64,000 bases of DNA from Piezodorus guildinii (lineage: Eukaryota > Arthropoda > Insecta > Hemiptera > Pentatomidae), in assembly GCA_023052935.1 (NCBI GenBank), contig CM041293.1, positions 168,103,341-168,167,340 of the forward strand, read 5' to 3'. Below, in pieces: positions 22,730-33,211 of the stretch. The position numbers and the translations under genes were made by a program. Below the pieces are notes generated by a model, which was not told the DNA's origin, did not search any database, and saw only the letters and a list, made by a program, of their open reading frames with translations. How positions within the stretch are numbered: the first letter of the stretch is position 1; the number at the start of each line of letters is the position of its first letter.

Positions 22730-23186
22730 ACTTGTATTTAGTTGTAAAGGGTAGTTTAGAGGAAGAAAATTTATAATATCGGCATTTAAGCCCTATCAGG
22801 CTATTTCAATCAGAATGAAACCTACATGATATTAAAGCCCATTAAATTTTACATAAAAATAGCGAGTTAGATTTTTGAGAGAATCGTAAAAATGTGCTAA
22901 ATGAATGGTATAAAGTAGATCTTCCGGTCAGCTGATCTTGATGAAAAAGATTCTGTAACATCTCAGGCGTATAGTAGTCTTAAATATGAAATTTCAGTTT
23001 CATAGGACTTTCCGTTTTCGCCCGGCAGTAACTACACACACAAATCTTTTTGCGGGACGTGGTCATATGGACTCAGAAGACCCTAAACCGTGTATTTCTG
23101 TTGACAACTGGAATTCGAAAATGTTCACGATCGCAATATATAAATTTTCCATTACTATATATTCCATATATAGGTAAGTGAAAGTA

Positions 23187-23581
23187 AAAAAGTTAGATAT
23201 TATATTTGAAAAGAGCTCTTATAAACACTTTCAGAACACAGAGAAATAAAATTTTGAACAAGAAAAATCCTGTATACATACTATTAGTTTAATATTTTTA
23301 ATAATGGACCTTTTTTACCGAGAAGAAGAAAAATTTAAACTTCTCTTGAATATTTTAAGATTAACCTTTCAAGATTTCTTTAATAAACTTACAAAACATT
23401 TATAGTTAGATACTTAATATTCATAGAGTTATTGGGTAATTACCCTAAAAAATACAACCATATTTATATCTTTAACAAGATCTGAGTTTATTTCAGTGAT
23501 TAATATGAGAGTAGCTCTTATCACTGTCATCTTATATTCATAGAGCTCAAAAAACTTTTTACGTTAATACTTTTAAAAATA
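23187..23581. other. Gene-less AT-rich stretch
   Basis: Nothing recognised. Confidence 0.55.
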
Positions 23582-23594
23582 ATATTTATGATGT

Positions 23595-24347
23595 TTTTTT
23601 TGTTTTTTTATTTATTTATTTAAAGAAATTTACAACTGTATTAAATAAATACAACTAGTAAATAGGCTTTATATATAATTAGTACACATGGTACTTCTGG
23701 GAAGAAACTACCCATTGGTAGCACTCCAATGTCTTATGTTAGGAGGTCTCTTGGTCATCTTCTTTTAAAGCGTCTCGGTGGGTTGTCGGAAATAGATATG
23801 GAGGAGAGGTCACGGATAAGCGGGTTTGAGTGGGCAGGGAGTTTGGAATGAAAAGAGGTATATCTGTAACGGGCCAAGTCTTCAACTAATGGGATATTTA
23901 GGTCTTTATGGATGATTTTATTAGTAACAAAGTAAGGAGCATTGAGGATTTTACGAAGGATTTTGGACTGCAAGGATTGGATGCGAGAGGAATTCGATGA
24001 TTTAGTAGACTCAATGCCATAGGTCCGAATAGGCCTGATAATTGTGATATAAATGAGTTTTTTGTAGTAAGTAGGAAGTTTTGAGCGTTTGGCAAGTAAG
24101 TGTTGTAGTAATCTGTATCTACGAGCAGTTTCCTGTCGTTTCAGTCTAGTATGAGGATTCCATGTTAAGCGTTTGTCGAGGTAGAGTCCTAAGTACCGAA
24201 TCTGTTTAACAGGAGTAAGTAGGATATTGTTAAAGGATACGGTGGGGCAGGAAGTCATAGGCTTACGACTTAGAGCGAAGGTGATTTGATGGGATTTATT
24301 AGGATTTATTTTGATTCTCCAGTTTTGACACCATTCTTCAATGGCTG
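23595..24347 (-). mobile_element. LINE-C, 5'-truncated copy with 13-bp TSD
   Basis: ATATTTATGATGT flanks it at 23582-23594 and 24348-24360. The 3' UTR (TTTACAACTGTATTAAATA on the plus strand) and the A-rich tail lie at the left. LINE-C is a second jockey-like family related to LINE-A. Confidence 0.95.
23755..24258 (-). pseudogene. LINE-C reverse transcriptase, C-terminal fragment
   Basis: 167 residues from just after the palm: IRYLGLYLDKRLTWNPHTRL, KRQETARRYRLLQHLL, IIRPIRTYGIES, SKILRKILNAPYFVTN and the terminal NPPRRFKRR. The usual ELWGS segment is damaged by a short deletion. The coding region continues upstream to about 24347 in another frame. No catalytic residues remain. Confidence 0.9.
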
Positions 24348-24360
24348 ATATTTATGATGT

Positions 24361-24848
24361 ATATATATAATTATAGCCAAATAAAAAACAAAAAAAAAAC
24401 AATATTTCTCTTTTAATACTTAACTATCCAAATTAATTTTATGTAATAATGTAATAATGCATGTAATAGAAGAAAAGATATTACTGTTATTGGCTAGCCT
24501 TAAAAAATAGGTGTAATTTTTTAAAGGAAAAGTTTGCTATTGATACTGGCCGTGACCTCTTGTGAGTTAGCGAAAACTTGGTAGGCGACCAAGCCGTGGA
24601 AAGGTCTGCCGTTGGAAAATCTTGGCTAATTTCCAGGGGTTACCTCTTATGCGATATGAAAAACTGAAAATGTTCTATTCTGTTCCCTTATATATAGTCA
24701 GCTGGCAGTCAGAACCAGATCAAAGTTACGACTCACTATTGAAAACAAAAATTTTATATCTGCTCTCAATCTTATTTTAGTGCTACCCTTTCTTTTTCTT
24801 GATAAAAAAAAACCCAACTTAAGCGATGTAATAAAAGATCGAGATGTA

Positions 24849-24885
<37 letters not shown>

Positions 24886-24914
24886 TTGTTCCTGATAATA
24901 ACTTTAAATTTTTG
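24361..24914. other. Gene-less stretch with a 33-bp T-run
   Basis: A long T-run occupies about 24851-24883, possibly the tail of a minus-strand insertion whose body is gone. Nothing else recognised. Confidence 0.5.
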
Positions 24915-25299
24915 TTGCCCCATACAAGACTTAAAAGACAAGAAACTGCCCGACGTTTTTGACTACTTCAACACTTCCATGACCATCATAAGACCGATAT
25001 GGACTTACGGAGTAGAGATATGGGGCTCTACTAAACTAAATTCCTCTCGTCTCCAATCCTTACAATCCAAACTCCTTCGGAAAATCCTCAATGCTCCTTA
25101 TTTTGTCACAAACACACTCATTCATAAAGACCTTAAAATTCCATATGTTGCTGACTTAGCCCGAACCAGGTACCATTCTTTCCATGAAAAACTCCATTCC
25201 CACTACAATCCATTAGTTTCAATCCTTGCTTCCTCTTCAATCCCTGATAATCCTCCGAGGCGTCTGAAAAGAAGATGGCCACGGGACCTTCTAATTTAG
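24844..25299 (+). pseudogene. LINE-C reverse transcriptase fragment
   Basis: Residues from about 45 onward are LINE-C: MTIIRPIWTYGVEIWGSTK, KLLRKILNAPYFVTN, KDLKIPYVADLARTR and the terminal PRRLKRRWPRDLLI. The first residues are translated T-run. It encodes only the extreme C-terminus. Confidence 0.85.
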
Positions 25300-25393
25300 A
25301 GTGTTTTTAGAGTGCTGCCACTTGGTAGTGTCTCTACATGTATTTCATTTTTATTTAAAACAATTATAAATATCAATAAATATGTTTAAAAAA
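24917..25393 (+). mobile_element. LINE-C copy with internal deletion
   Basis: Homology starts at CCCCATACAAGACTTAAAAG and ends ATCAATAAATATGTTTAAAAA. About 50-60 bp between the RRF region and the IIRPIWTYG region are missing compared with other copies. TTTGTTG occurs at both edges, a weak TSD candidate. Confidence 0.82.
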
Positions 25394-25732
25394 AAATTTG
25401 TTGAAACAATAGAACCTCCACAGTTGATGTTATATTTAATTTTCGGTGGTTGATGAGTTTTGATCCAAAGGATTTAATCAAAAAAATTTAGATACTCTGT
25501 CAGTCACACAGAAAAAATTATGAGAATTAGTAATTCACTACACTTTGTTTAATTTTCAAATAATTATATTAGAGTATAACAATTTATATAGATTTGTAAG
25601 CAATGAATAACAATAAAGTAATCAAAGAAGCAACACGATCAATTAATACTCAAGGAAAGTGGAAATGTAAAATGAATTTGGTATTTACAAATCCCTTTGG
25701 ATAAACAGATGGATTTTTAATTATTGGTTATT
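25394..25732. other. Gene-less stretch
   Basis: Nothing recognised. Confidence 0.55.
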
Positions 25733-25745
25733 TAAGTTCTTGTTA

Positions 25746-26187
25746 AAAAAACTCAAAGGTTAGAATTTATAAAACTATTATTCTTCCGACGGTTCTTTAC
25801 GGATGTAAAACGTGACCGCTCACTTTGAAGGATGAACAACGGCTTAAGGTTTTCGAAAATAAGGTACTGCGTAAAATATTTGGTCCGAAGAGAAATGAGG
25901 ATCTTGTACCCCGTGAATAAAATTAAGTTGATAGCATCGCGGGGAATCAATTGGGCGAGTAAAGTTGTTGGGCTCGGTGAGGATCGGATTCCGAGAAAGT
26001 TGGTATTCGCTGATCCGACGGGTAAGCGTCCGAACGGTAGGCCGAAACGTCGATGGGAGGATTGCGTTAAGGTTGATCTCGGGGGCTTGGACTTGAACGG
26101 TGAACATTGGACGAGTCTGTTAAGGTGGGGTTTGGTGGTATCGGCATCGAATCTTCGGGTTCGGTAAGCCTATTATTATTATTATTA
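25746..26187 (+). mobile_element. RTE-like LINE stub with 13-bp TSD
   Basis: TAAGTTCTTGTTA occurs at 25733-25745 and 26188-26200. The element ends (TAT)n right after its stop codon, as in the copy at 21976-22746, and is even shorter. Confidence 0.93.
25832..26167 (+). pseudogene. RTE-like LINE C-terminal fragment
   Basis: Ends KRPNGRPKRRWEDCVKVDLG, then GEHWTSLLRWGLVVSASNLRVR (quoted in part), matching the minus-strand copy at 22 kb. Upstream, residues like KVLRKIFGPKR occur in a shifted frame before 25900, so at least one frameshift is present. No catalytic part. Confidence 0.88.
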
Positions 26188-26200
26188 TAAGTTCTTGTTA

Positions 26201-26881
26201 TCTTGATATGTATAAGTTATCTTGAAACGCAAGACTCAAAAGTTTGAGGGAGCGGGAGTTATTTATTTTTGTTGTTTCGAAAGTTTCATTAAATTATTAT
26301 CGAATAACATATCATTAGTAAAAAAGATATTATTAACTATCAGTACATAATTTTTGCACTATAAATAACAGTTTTAAATATAAAATCAATGAATAGATTC
26401 CAATGTGAGTTTATTTGAAGAGTTAGAGAGAAATGTTTGCAACAATATTACGCATTCAACAAACATTAGAAATAGATGGATAAAAATTAAAATAAATAAA
26501 ACTGTTCTCGGACTAGGCGTCCTTAGAATAACATGTTTGAACTGAATATGAAAGCTATTAATACCATGGCAGAAACAATAGATAATTATCATAAAACATA
26601 AAACATTATCATTATATCATTAGAATGATGTGGGGAGAGGGTGCGGTTATAAAATCAAACATATGCAAATAACTTATTATATTTGTGCGCCAACGTTTCG
26701 CCCTTTAATTGACGTTCAAATTAGGATGGTAATCTCTACTTATCATCATAGTTAATCCAGAAAAAAAATGAACAAAATGAAAATAAATTATTCTGACGAA
26801 AAAAATTTACCTGAGAAGATCACTGGCATCGGTGGATCATTATGTTCTTTTGTTGTCTTTTAGTTAACGGAATAGGATTTA
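26201..26881. other. Gene-less stretch with a PLE-end-like motif
   Basis: No gene. On the minus strand GGGCGAAACGTTGGCGC (about 26691-26707) resembles the ends of the PLE at 40.8-42.7 kb. Confidence 0.45.
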
Positions 26882-26959
26882 TTGGGTTGTGTCACATAAA
26901 ATGTCCGTTTTCAAGGTAAAGGATTTTTATTAAAAATACGACATGAAAACAAGATATTT

Positions 26960-27220
26960 TTATTCCAAGTATTTACCTTCTTTTTCTACACATTTTTCCC
27001 AACGTGACACCAACTTTTTTATCCCCGAACTGAAAAACTCTGAGCTTTGAAGTGAAACAAAATCTGAAAACGCACTTTTCACTTGATCATCATTTTTAAA
27101 AAGTTTTCCTTTGACAAAGTTGTCTGAATTCCTAAACAGGTGGTAATCTGTTGGAGGCAAGTCGGGAGAATATGGTGGGTGCGGAAGAACTTCGTAGCCC
27201 AGTTCTTTCAATTTTTGCAC
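26960..27220 (-). pseudogene. mariner transposase, C-terminal part
   Basis: HPPYSPDLPPTDYHLFRN contains the SPDL..TDYHLF signature holding the third catalytic aspartate of the mariner DD34D triad. The tail IKKLVSRWEKCVEKEGKYLE is the usual mariner C-terminus. The preceding catalytic region with the first two aspartates is deleted. Confidence 0.9.
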
Positions 27221-27369
27221 GGTATGTTTTGAAAAAAGGGGTCTAGCTGCCGCTCAGTGAGATCATTGGGTACCCATGTACCGAGCTTTTTTACTTCCCC
27301 AATACACTTTAAATTTCTGGAAACGGTAGATGCACTTGCATTTAGTTGTGCTGAGAGTCCTTTAACTGG

Positions 27370-27579
27370 TTAGTAGGGGTTTCCTTCTACTCTATGTTTG
27401 AGAACATCGTTGTCTATTACGGACGGAGGTCTTCCTCGGAGCAAGTTTTTCAAGTCGGTATCCCCAGCTGAAAACTTAGCAAACGCCTTGCAAATATTTC
27501 TAGCGGCCTCAGCTGCTGAATGGCCGAGTTTAAACTCGTACAAAAATATTACTCGAAAATCGCGTGTTTCCATGTTCAT
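27370..27579 (-). pseudogene. mariner transposase, N-terminal DNA-binding part
   Basis: Begins MNMETRDFRVIFLYEFKLGH, continues SAAEAARNICKAF and LLRGRPPSVIDND. It lacks the segment between KAF and AKFS that is present in the copies at 57.7 and 61.5 kb. This region normally forms the paired helix-turn-helix that binds the inverted repeats. Confidence 0.88.
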
Positions 27580-27755
27580 ATTTGGAAGAATACTAAAAAG
27601 TGGGTAATTGATTGGGAAGCTAATGTTTATAATACAAAGGTAGAGGATTAGTAACTGTTTACTTTAAATATGTAAACATTCGGAAGAAAACAACAGAGAC
27701 CTGCAAAATCCTTTATATATATAAAAACGGATATGTCATGTGAAACAGCCCAATA

Positions 27756-28073
27756 ACATCGCTATCATAAGGAATGTCACTTTGTTGTTGCCTCATTGTA
27801 GTACTATATAATTCACAGTTTGAAAAATGTCGTCCTTATTTAAATTGATTAGTTTTCCATCTTGTTGTCTTAATCTTTTATTAGGCAGTCTTTATTAACT
27901 ATTACAGTGTAAATACAATCAATTTAAAAGAAAATATGTTGGTTTTCTCTAATTAATAGCCATTATTGTTACAGTAACAGATATATAAGCTTAAATATCC
28001 TTCGGATTAATATGTAAGTTAAGATTAAAAATTAATTTAATTTATATTATAACTGTCGTAAACTAATTTATAA
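27756..28073. other. Gene-less stretch
   Basis: Nothing recognised. Confidence 0.55.
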
Positions 28074-28116
28074 TTGTTCCATAAATATTAGGCCGTTCTG
28101 CTAAAGAAGTCTTGGA

Positions 28117-28158
<42 letters not shown>

Positions 28159-28652
28159 CCAGACATTGCAACGTTTCATCCTCTAGGGCCATTTTCAAGC
28201 TTCTGTAATCAATTAAAGTTTTATTGCATTTATACATTTTTAACATCTAATATCAACACATAATAAATTATTTTTAATAAATACGTTACCTACCATGCAT
28301 ATCCATGTTACATATCAATTCATTTCACCGCTTATCAGCAGCGTCGTTTTAATTTTTTAAAGTATCCTTTTTCAAAAATACCTGTTCTTAAAAATATCAT
28401 ATTATATTTCATCATCAATTCAAAAAAAGGAATCTATTTATTCAACAAAAAAAAGAAACAGTTTTATTAACTTACTCAACAGTTTTCGGCCTTTTAGGTG
28501 TTCTCATGCGCGACTGAACACCTAATTGATTACAGAAGCTTGAAAATGGCCCTAAAGAATGAAACGTTGCAATGTCTGGGAATTAAAAAAAATTAATTAA
28601 AAAAACATATCTAAGACTTCTTTTGTAGAACGGCCGAATATTTATCGAACAA
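28074..28652. mobile_element. Pair of inverted PLE-type ends without an ORF
   Basis: About 125-bp inverted repeats (28074-28205 and 28530-28652) share GGCCGTTCT, AAGAAGTCTT and, on the right arm, GCTTGAAAATGGCCCTAAAG followed by AATGAAACGTTGCAATGTCT. The GAAACGTTG context matches the PLE ends at 40.8 and 42.6 kb. The left arm contains an approximately 38-bp T-run. No RT remains between the arms. Confidence 0.6.
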
Positions 28653-29099
28653 ATATTCAACCAAAAGAACACTTACGACAATGATGAGAAAGCTAATTTA
28701 TAATATTGTTTGGACTTTCTGTCTCTTACAGCCATCTGTTTTAATGTCGACCAATAAAATTTATTGTGTGCAATGAATTTATATCATTAGATTCATTATA
28801 AAAATTGTCTGCTGTGAATAAACCTTACCTACTATCAATTTCACTGGGAACTACTAACAATTTCATACTTAAAAGTAAGAGCGGGTTTTTGTTGATTTAT
28901 TTAATTCTTGCATAAAAACCGACTGGTGATTTTGGATGCAGTATATAAGTACTCTATACTCAATATGGGAGAATTGATTCTTGATCAATAGATTAGTTAG
29001 GAAATTATTCGGTTATTATCGCCAGGTATTTCTCCCTTGACCTATGTAAAATAAAATAATACATTACAAGTTTAGACTCCCGAGAAATCCCGTCCATTG
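28653..29099. other. Gene-less stretch
   Basis: AT-rich; nothing recognised. Confidence 0.55.
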
Positions 29100-29105
29100 A
29101 TATAG

Positions 29106-29285
29106 CATTTCCAAGTCAATTGTAACCTTTTCCAAGTCAAATGTAACTTTTTCCAAGTCAAATGTAACCTTTTCCAAGTCAAATGTAACCCTTTCCATTT
29201 CAAATGTCACCTTTTCCAAGTCAAATGTCACCTTTTCCATTTCAAATGTTACCTTTTCCAAGTCAAATGTCACCTTTTTCTTCAC
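29106..29285 (-). repeat. 21-bp terminal tandem array, left arm
   Basis: About eight units of GTGACATTTGACTTGGAAAAG or its GAAATGG variant. Because 21 is a multiple of three, the array translates as KVTFDLE/KVTFEME heptads. It is a mirror copy of 32476-32655. Confidence 0.9.
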
Positions 29286-29544
29286 TTCTAGCCTTAAATA
29301 TTCCGTTTTATTTATTTATTTATTGAAAAATAATTAGTTTAATTAACATTATGACTTTTTTAATAATTTTGGCATATAATAATTGATATTTTTTTTGGGT
29401 CTCTTAGATATTTGATATCAAGTTCTGTTTTTTACTAGCTAATATTCAAAAAAATATAATTATCGTCTATTTAGTTTTAAGATAGTTGTTGATTTTGATT
29501 TTTTTGAGAGGAGGGGTAGTTTTTTGGAATAATTAATGTGTTTT

Positions 29545-30640
29545 CGAGTATTATAATTAAATTTTTCGAGCTGTATTTTTTATCGCTCGCGTGCATTTTA
29601 ACTCGCATTAAATTTTAATGTTTTTTATTGATATAGGGATTAATTAATGTGCTTTCGGGTGATTATGATTACGTTTTTTGAGCTGTATCTTTTATCGGTC
29701 ATGCGTATTTCAACTCATATTTACTTTTAATGTTTTTTATTGATATAGGGATTAATTATTTTGCTTTCGGGTGGTTATGATAAGGTTTTTCGAGCTGTAT
29801 TTTTTTCGCTCGCGCTTATTTTATCTAAAATTTACTTATTATGTGTTTTATTGATATATGGATTAATTAATGTGCTTTCGGGTGGTTATGATTACGTTTT
29901 TCGAGCTGTATTTTTTATCGCTCATGCGTATTTCAACTCGCATTTACTTTTAATGTTTTTTATTGATATAGGGATTAATTATTTTGCTTTCGGGTGGTTA
30001 TGATTACGTTTTTCGAGTTGTATTTTTTTCGCTCGCGCTTATTTTAACTAAAATTTACTTTTTATGTGTTTTATTGATATAGGGATTAATTAATGTGCTT
30101 TCGGGTGGTTATGATTACGTTTTTCGATCTGTATTTTTTATGGCTCATGCGTATTTCAACTCGCATTTACTTTTAATGTTTTTTATTGATATAGGGATTA
30201 CTTAATGTTCTTTCGGGTGGTTATGATTACGTTTTTCGAGCTGTATTTTTTATCGCTCTCGCTTATTTTAACTAAAATTTACTTTTTATGTTTCATATTG
30301 ATATAGGTGTTAAAAATTGTGTTTTCGGGTCCTATAATTATGTTTTTTTTAGTTTTATTTATTTATCGCTCCCGCGCATTTTAACTCGAATTTACTTTTA
30401 ATGTTTTTTATATATAGAGACATAATTAATGTGCTTTTGGGTGGTTATGATTACGTTTTTGAGCTGTATCTTTTATCGCTTATGCGTATTTCAATTCGGA
30501 TTTACTTTTGATATTTTTTATTGTTATAGACGTTTGTAATTATCTTTTCGGGTCTTGTGATTACGTTTTTTAAGCTGTTTTTATTGTCGCTTGCTCTCAT
30601 TTCAACTTGCATTTGCAGTGGTCTTTCTTTGTTTTTGTTT
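29545..30640 (+). repeat. About 111-bp tandem array, left arm
   Basis: Units begin ATTAATTAATGTGCTTTCGG and contain TTTTTCGAGCTGTATTTTTT. Starts at 29751, 29862, 29974 and 30085 give periods of 111-112 bp. Alternating variants (TTTTGCTTTCGG and AATGTGCTTTCGG; CGCGCTTATTT and CATGCGTATTT) make an approximately 223-bp higher-order dimer. Confidence 0.9.
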
Positions 30641-30960
30641 TAGGGGATTCTCATAACGTGTTTTGAACTTTATTCTCTTATGCGCTTGGGAATTTCTACA
30701 AACCGTAGGTATTATGTTATAATATGATGTAAAAATTATTTATTATATTTATTTTATAATTAAGTGTTTTTGCAGGATCTGATTACATTTTTGATTTGGA
30801 CGTTACATCGCGATTGCGTATTCTTCTAGATCACTTTTCATTTAAGTTAAAATGTGCACTAGCTATAAATAAATGTCATAAACTCTATTAGTATTCCCGA
30901 AAACACTATAAACGATCCCTCTATCGAATATTTATGAAATAGAAAGAGTAACTTAAAATG
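30640..30960. other. Centre of the foldback element
   Basis: About 320 bp of AT-rich sequence not repeated elsewhere in the element. It has no open frame of note and forms the loop between the arms. Confidence 0.6.
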
Positions 30961-32215
30961 AGTAACAATTTTCAACACCTATATCAATATGAAACATAAA
31001 AAGTAAATTTTAGTTAAAATAAGCGAGAGCGATAAAAAATACAGCTCGAAAAACCTTATCATAACCACCCGAAAGCAAAATAATTAATCCCTATATCAAT
31101 AAAAAACATTAAAAGTAAATATGAGTTGAAATACGCATGACCGATAAAAAATACAGCCCGAAAAACGTAATCATAACCACCCGAAAGAACATTAAGTAAT
31201 CCCTATATCAATAAAAAACATTAAAAATAAATGCGAGTTGAAATACGCATGAGCGATAAAAAATACAGATCGAAAAACGTAATCATAACCACCCGAAAGA
31301 ACATTAATTAATCCCTATATCAATAAAACACATAAAAAGTAAATTTTAGTTAAAATAAGCGAGAGCGATAAAAAATACAGCTCGAAAAACCTTATCATAA
31401 CCACCCGAAAGCAAAATAATTAATCCCTATATCAATAAAAAACATTAAAAGTAAATATGAGTTGAAATACGCATGACCGATAAAAAATACAGCCCGAAAA
31501 ACGTAATCACAACCACCCGAAAGAACATTAAGTAATCCCTATATCAATAAAAAACATTAAAAGTAAATGCGAGTTGAAATACGCATGAGCGATAAAAAAT
31601 ACAGATCGAAAAACGTAATCATAACCACCCGAAAGAACATTAATTAATCCCTATATCAATAAAACACATAAAAAGTAAATTTTAGTTAAAATAAGCGCGA
31701 GCGAAAAAAATACAGCTCGAAAAACGTAATCATAACCACCCGAAAGCAAAATAATTAATCCCTATATCAATAAAAAACATTAAAAGTAAATGCGAGTTGA
31801 AATACGCATGAGCGATAAAAAATACAGCTCGAAAAACGTAATCATAACCACCCGAAAGCACATTAATTAATCCATATATCAATAAAACACATAAAAAGTA
31901 AATTTTAGATAAAATAAGCGCGAGCGAAAAAAATACAGCTCGAAAAACCTTATCATAACCACCCGAAAGCAAAATAATTAATCCCTATATCAATAAAAAA
32001 CATTGAAAGTAAATATGAGTTGAAATACGCATGACCGATAAAAGATACAGCTCAAAAAACGTAATCATAATCACCCGAAAGCACATTAATTAATCCCTAT
32101 ATCAATAAAAAACATTAAAATTTAATGCGAGTTAAAATGCACGCGAGCGAAAAAAATACAGCTCGAAAAACCTTATCATAACCACCCGAAAGCAAAATAA
32201 TTTAATTATAATACT
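30960..32215 (-). repeat. About 111-bp tandem array, right arm
   Basis: The same monomers as the left array in opposite orientation, with a different unit order. It is somewhat longer than the left array, so the arms have diverged by unequal exchange or replication slippage. Confidence 0.9.
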
Positions 32216-32475
32216 CGAAAACACATTAATTATTCCAAAAAACTACCCCTCCTCTCAAAAAAATCAAAATCAACAACTATCTTAAAACTAAATAGACGAT
32301 AATTATTTTTTTTAAATATTAGCTAGTAAAAAACAGAACTTGATATCAAATATCTAAGAGACCCAAAAAAAATATCAATTATTATATGCCAAAATTATTA
32401 AAAAAGTCATAATGTTAATTAAACTAATTATTTTTCAATAAATAAATAAATAAAACGGAATATTTAAGGCTAGAA

Positions 32476-32655
32476 GTGAAGAAAAAGGTGACATTTGACT
32501 TGGAAAAGGTAACATTTGAAATGGAAAAGGTGACATTTGACTTGGAAAAGGTGACATTTGAAATGGAAAGGGTTACATTTGACTTGGAAAAGGTTACATT
32601 TGACTTGGAAAAAGTTACATTTGACTTGGAAAAGGTTACAATTGACTTGGAAATG
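32476..32655 (+). repeat. 21-bp terminal tandem array, right arm
   Basis: Mirror image of 29106-29285; the two translated heptad series are identical from MKKKVTFDLEK to KVTIDLEM. This identity suggests recent formation or gene conversion between arms. Confidence 0.9.
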
Positions 32656-32662
32656 CTATATA

Positions 32663-33211
32663 TGTTTTCCTCATTCTAAAATAAAATAAAAAAAAAAGAA
32701 AAGATTTTTCTTAAATAATAGGTTGGATCACTTTCCCCTAATTATGAAGAATTTACCATTAGAAATTAATTGCAGCTTAAGATAACATTTTAGTATTGAT
32801 TTTACTAGACGTTATTAAAGCAACTCCACCGATGGGAACAAAAGGAAAGCGATTTGAACACTGCAATTTATCTGTCCCATTGGACGCAGGGTAATTTATT
32901 GCGCCAACCACTAAAATACTCTTTCGTATCTCTAGAGAAATAAATGTTATCAGCAACATTGATAGGTACTGTAGTAGTTCTATATATAGCAGATAGTTTT
33001 TATAACAAATCTAATGGTACACAATACATTTTATAGTTCCGTGTTAAAAGAAGGTACGATGGCTATAAAGAATGACAGAGTCCAAACAATATAATAAATT
33101 AGTTGACGACAATGATAAAAGAAATTGCATTAGTAATAGTAAATGTAAATCAAATTTGACAATTTAATACAAAGTATATAAGAGGCTATTAGTTTCAAAA
33201 CCGGCTCGAAT
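32663..33211. other. Gene-less stretch
   Basis: Nothing recognised. Confidence 0.55.

Larger units (their letters stand above)
21976..22746 (-). mobile_element. RTE-like LINE, 5'-truncated, 12-bp TSD
   Basis: AAGGGTAGTTTA flanks it at 21964-21975 and 22747-22758. On the minus strand the stop codon is followed within a few bases by (TTA)n, the short microsatellite tail typical of the RTE clade rather than poly(A). The target was a DR copy. Confidence 0.9.
21660..23186 (-). repeat. DR repeat, full copy split by an RTE LINE
   Basis: It starts TCTGGTGCGGGCAACATACG and ends GGTAAGTGAAAGTAAAAAAG. The two halves (21660-21975 and 22759-23186) are separated by an RTE insertion and would join seamlessly after removing it and one TSD copy. 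Confidence 0.82.
26882..27753 (-). mobile_element. mariner transposon copy 1, internally deleted
   Basis: 872 bp flanked by TA at 26880-26881 and 27754-27755. The terminal inverted repeats read TTGGGTTGTGTCACATAAAA and, reversed, TTGGGCTGTTTCACATGACA. It encodes N- and C-terminal transposase pieces but lacks the middle of the catalytic core. Confidence 0.93.
29100..32662. mobile_element. Foldback-like element: 3.56-kb palindrome
   Basis: The sequence from 29100 reads inward as the reverse complement of the sequence ending at 32662. The outer parts of both arms match almost base for base: a 21-bp tandem array, then about 260 bp of unique sequence including GAGAGGAGGGGTAG. Arrays of an about 111-bp unit follow in each arm, in opposite orientation. 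A unique centre of about 320 bp lies at 30640-30960. No transposase, RT or other protein domain is present. The termini read TATAGCATTTCC; no TSD longer than TA is obvious. The structure fits foldback-type elements, whose inverted repeats contain tandem repeats. Confidence 0.75.

Noticed and set aside
29761..30003. 80-residue open frame in the foldback element, repeated at 31730-31972 on the other strand
   Set aside because: It is a translation of the 111-bp repeat. Its mirror copy exists only because of the palindrome, and other units are full of stops.
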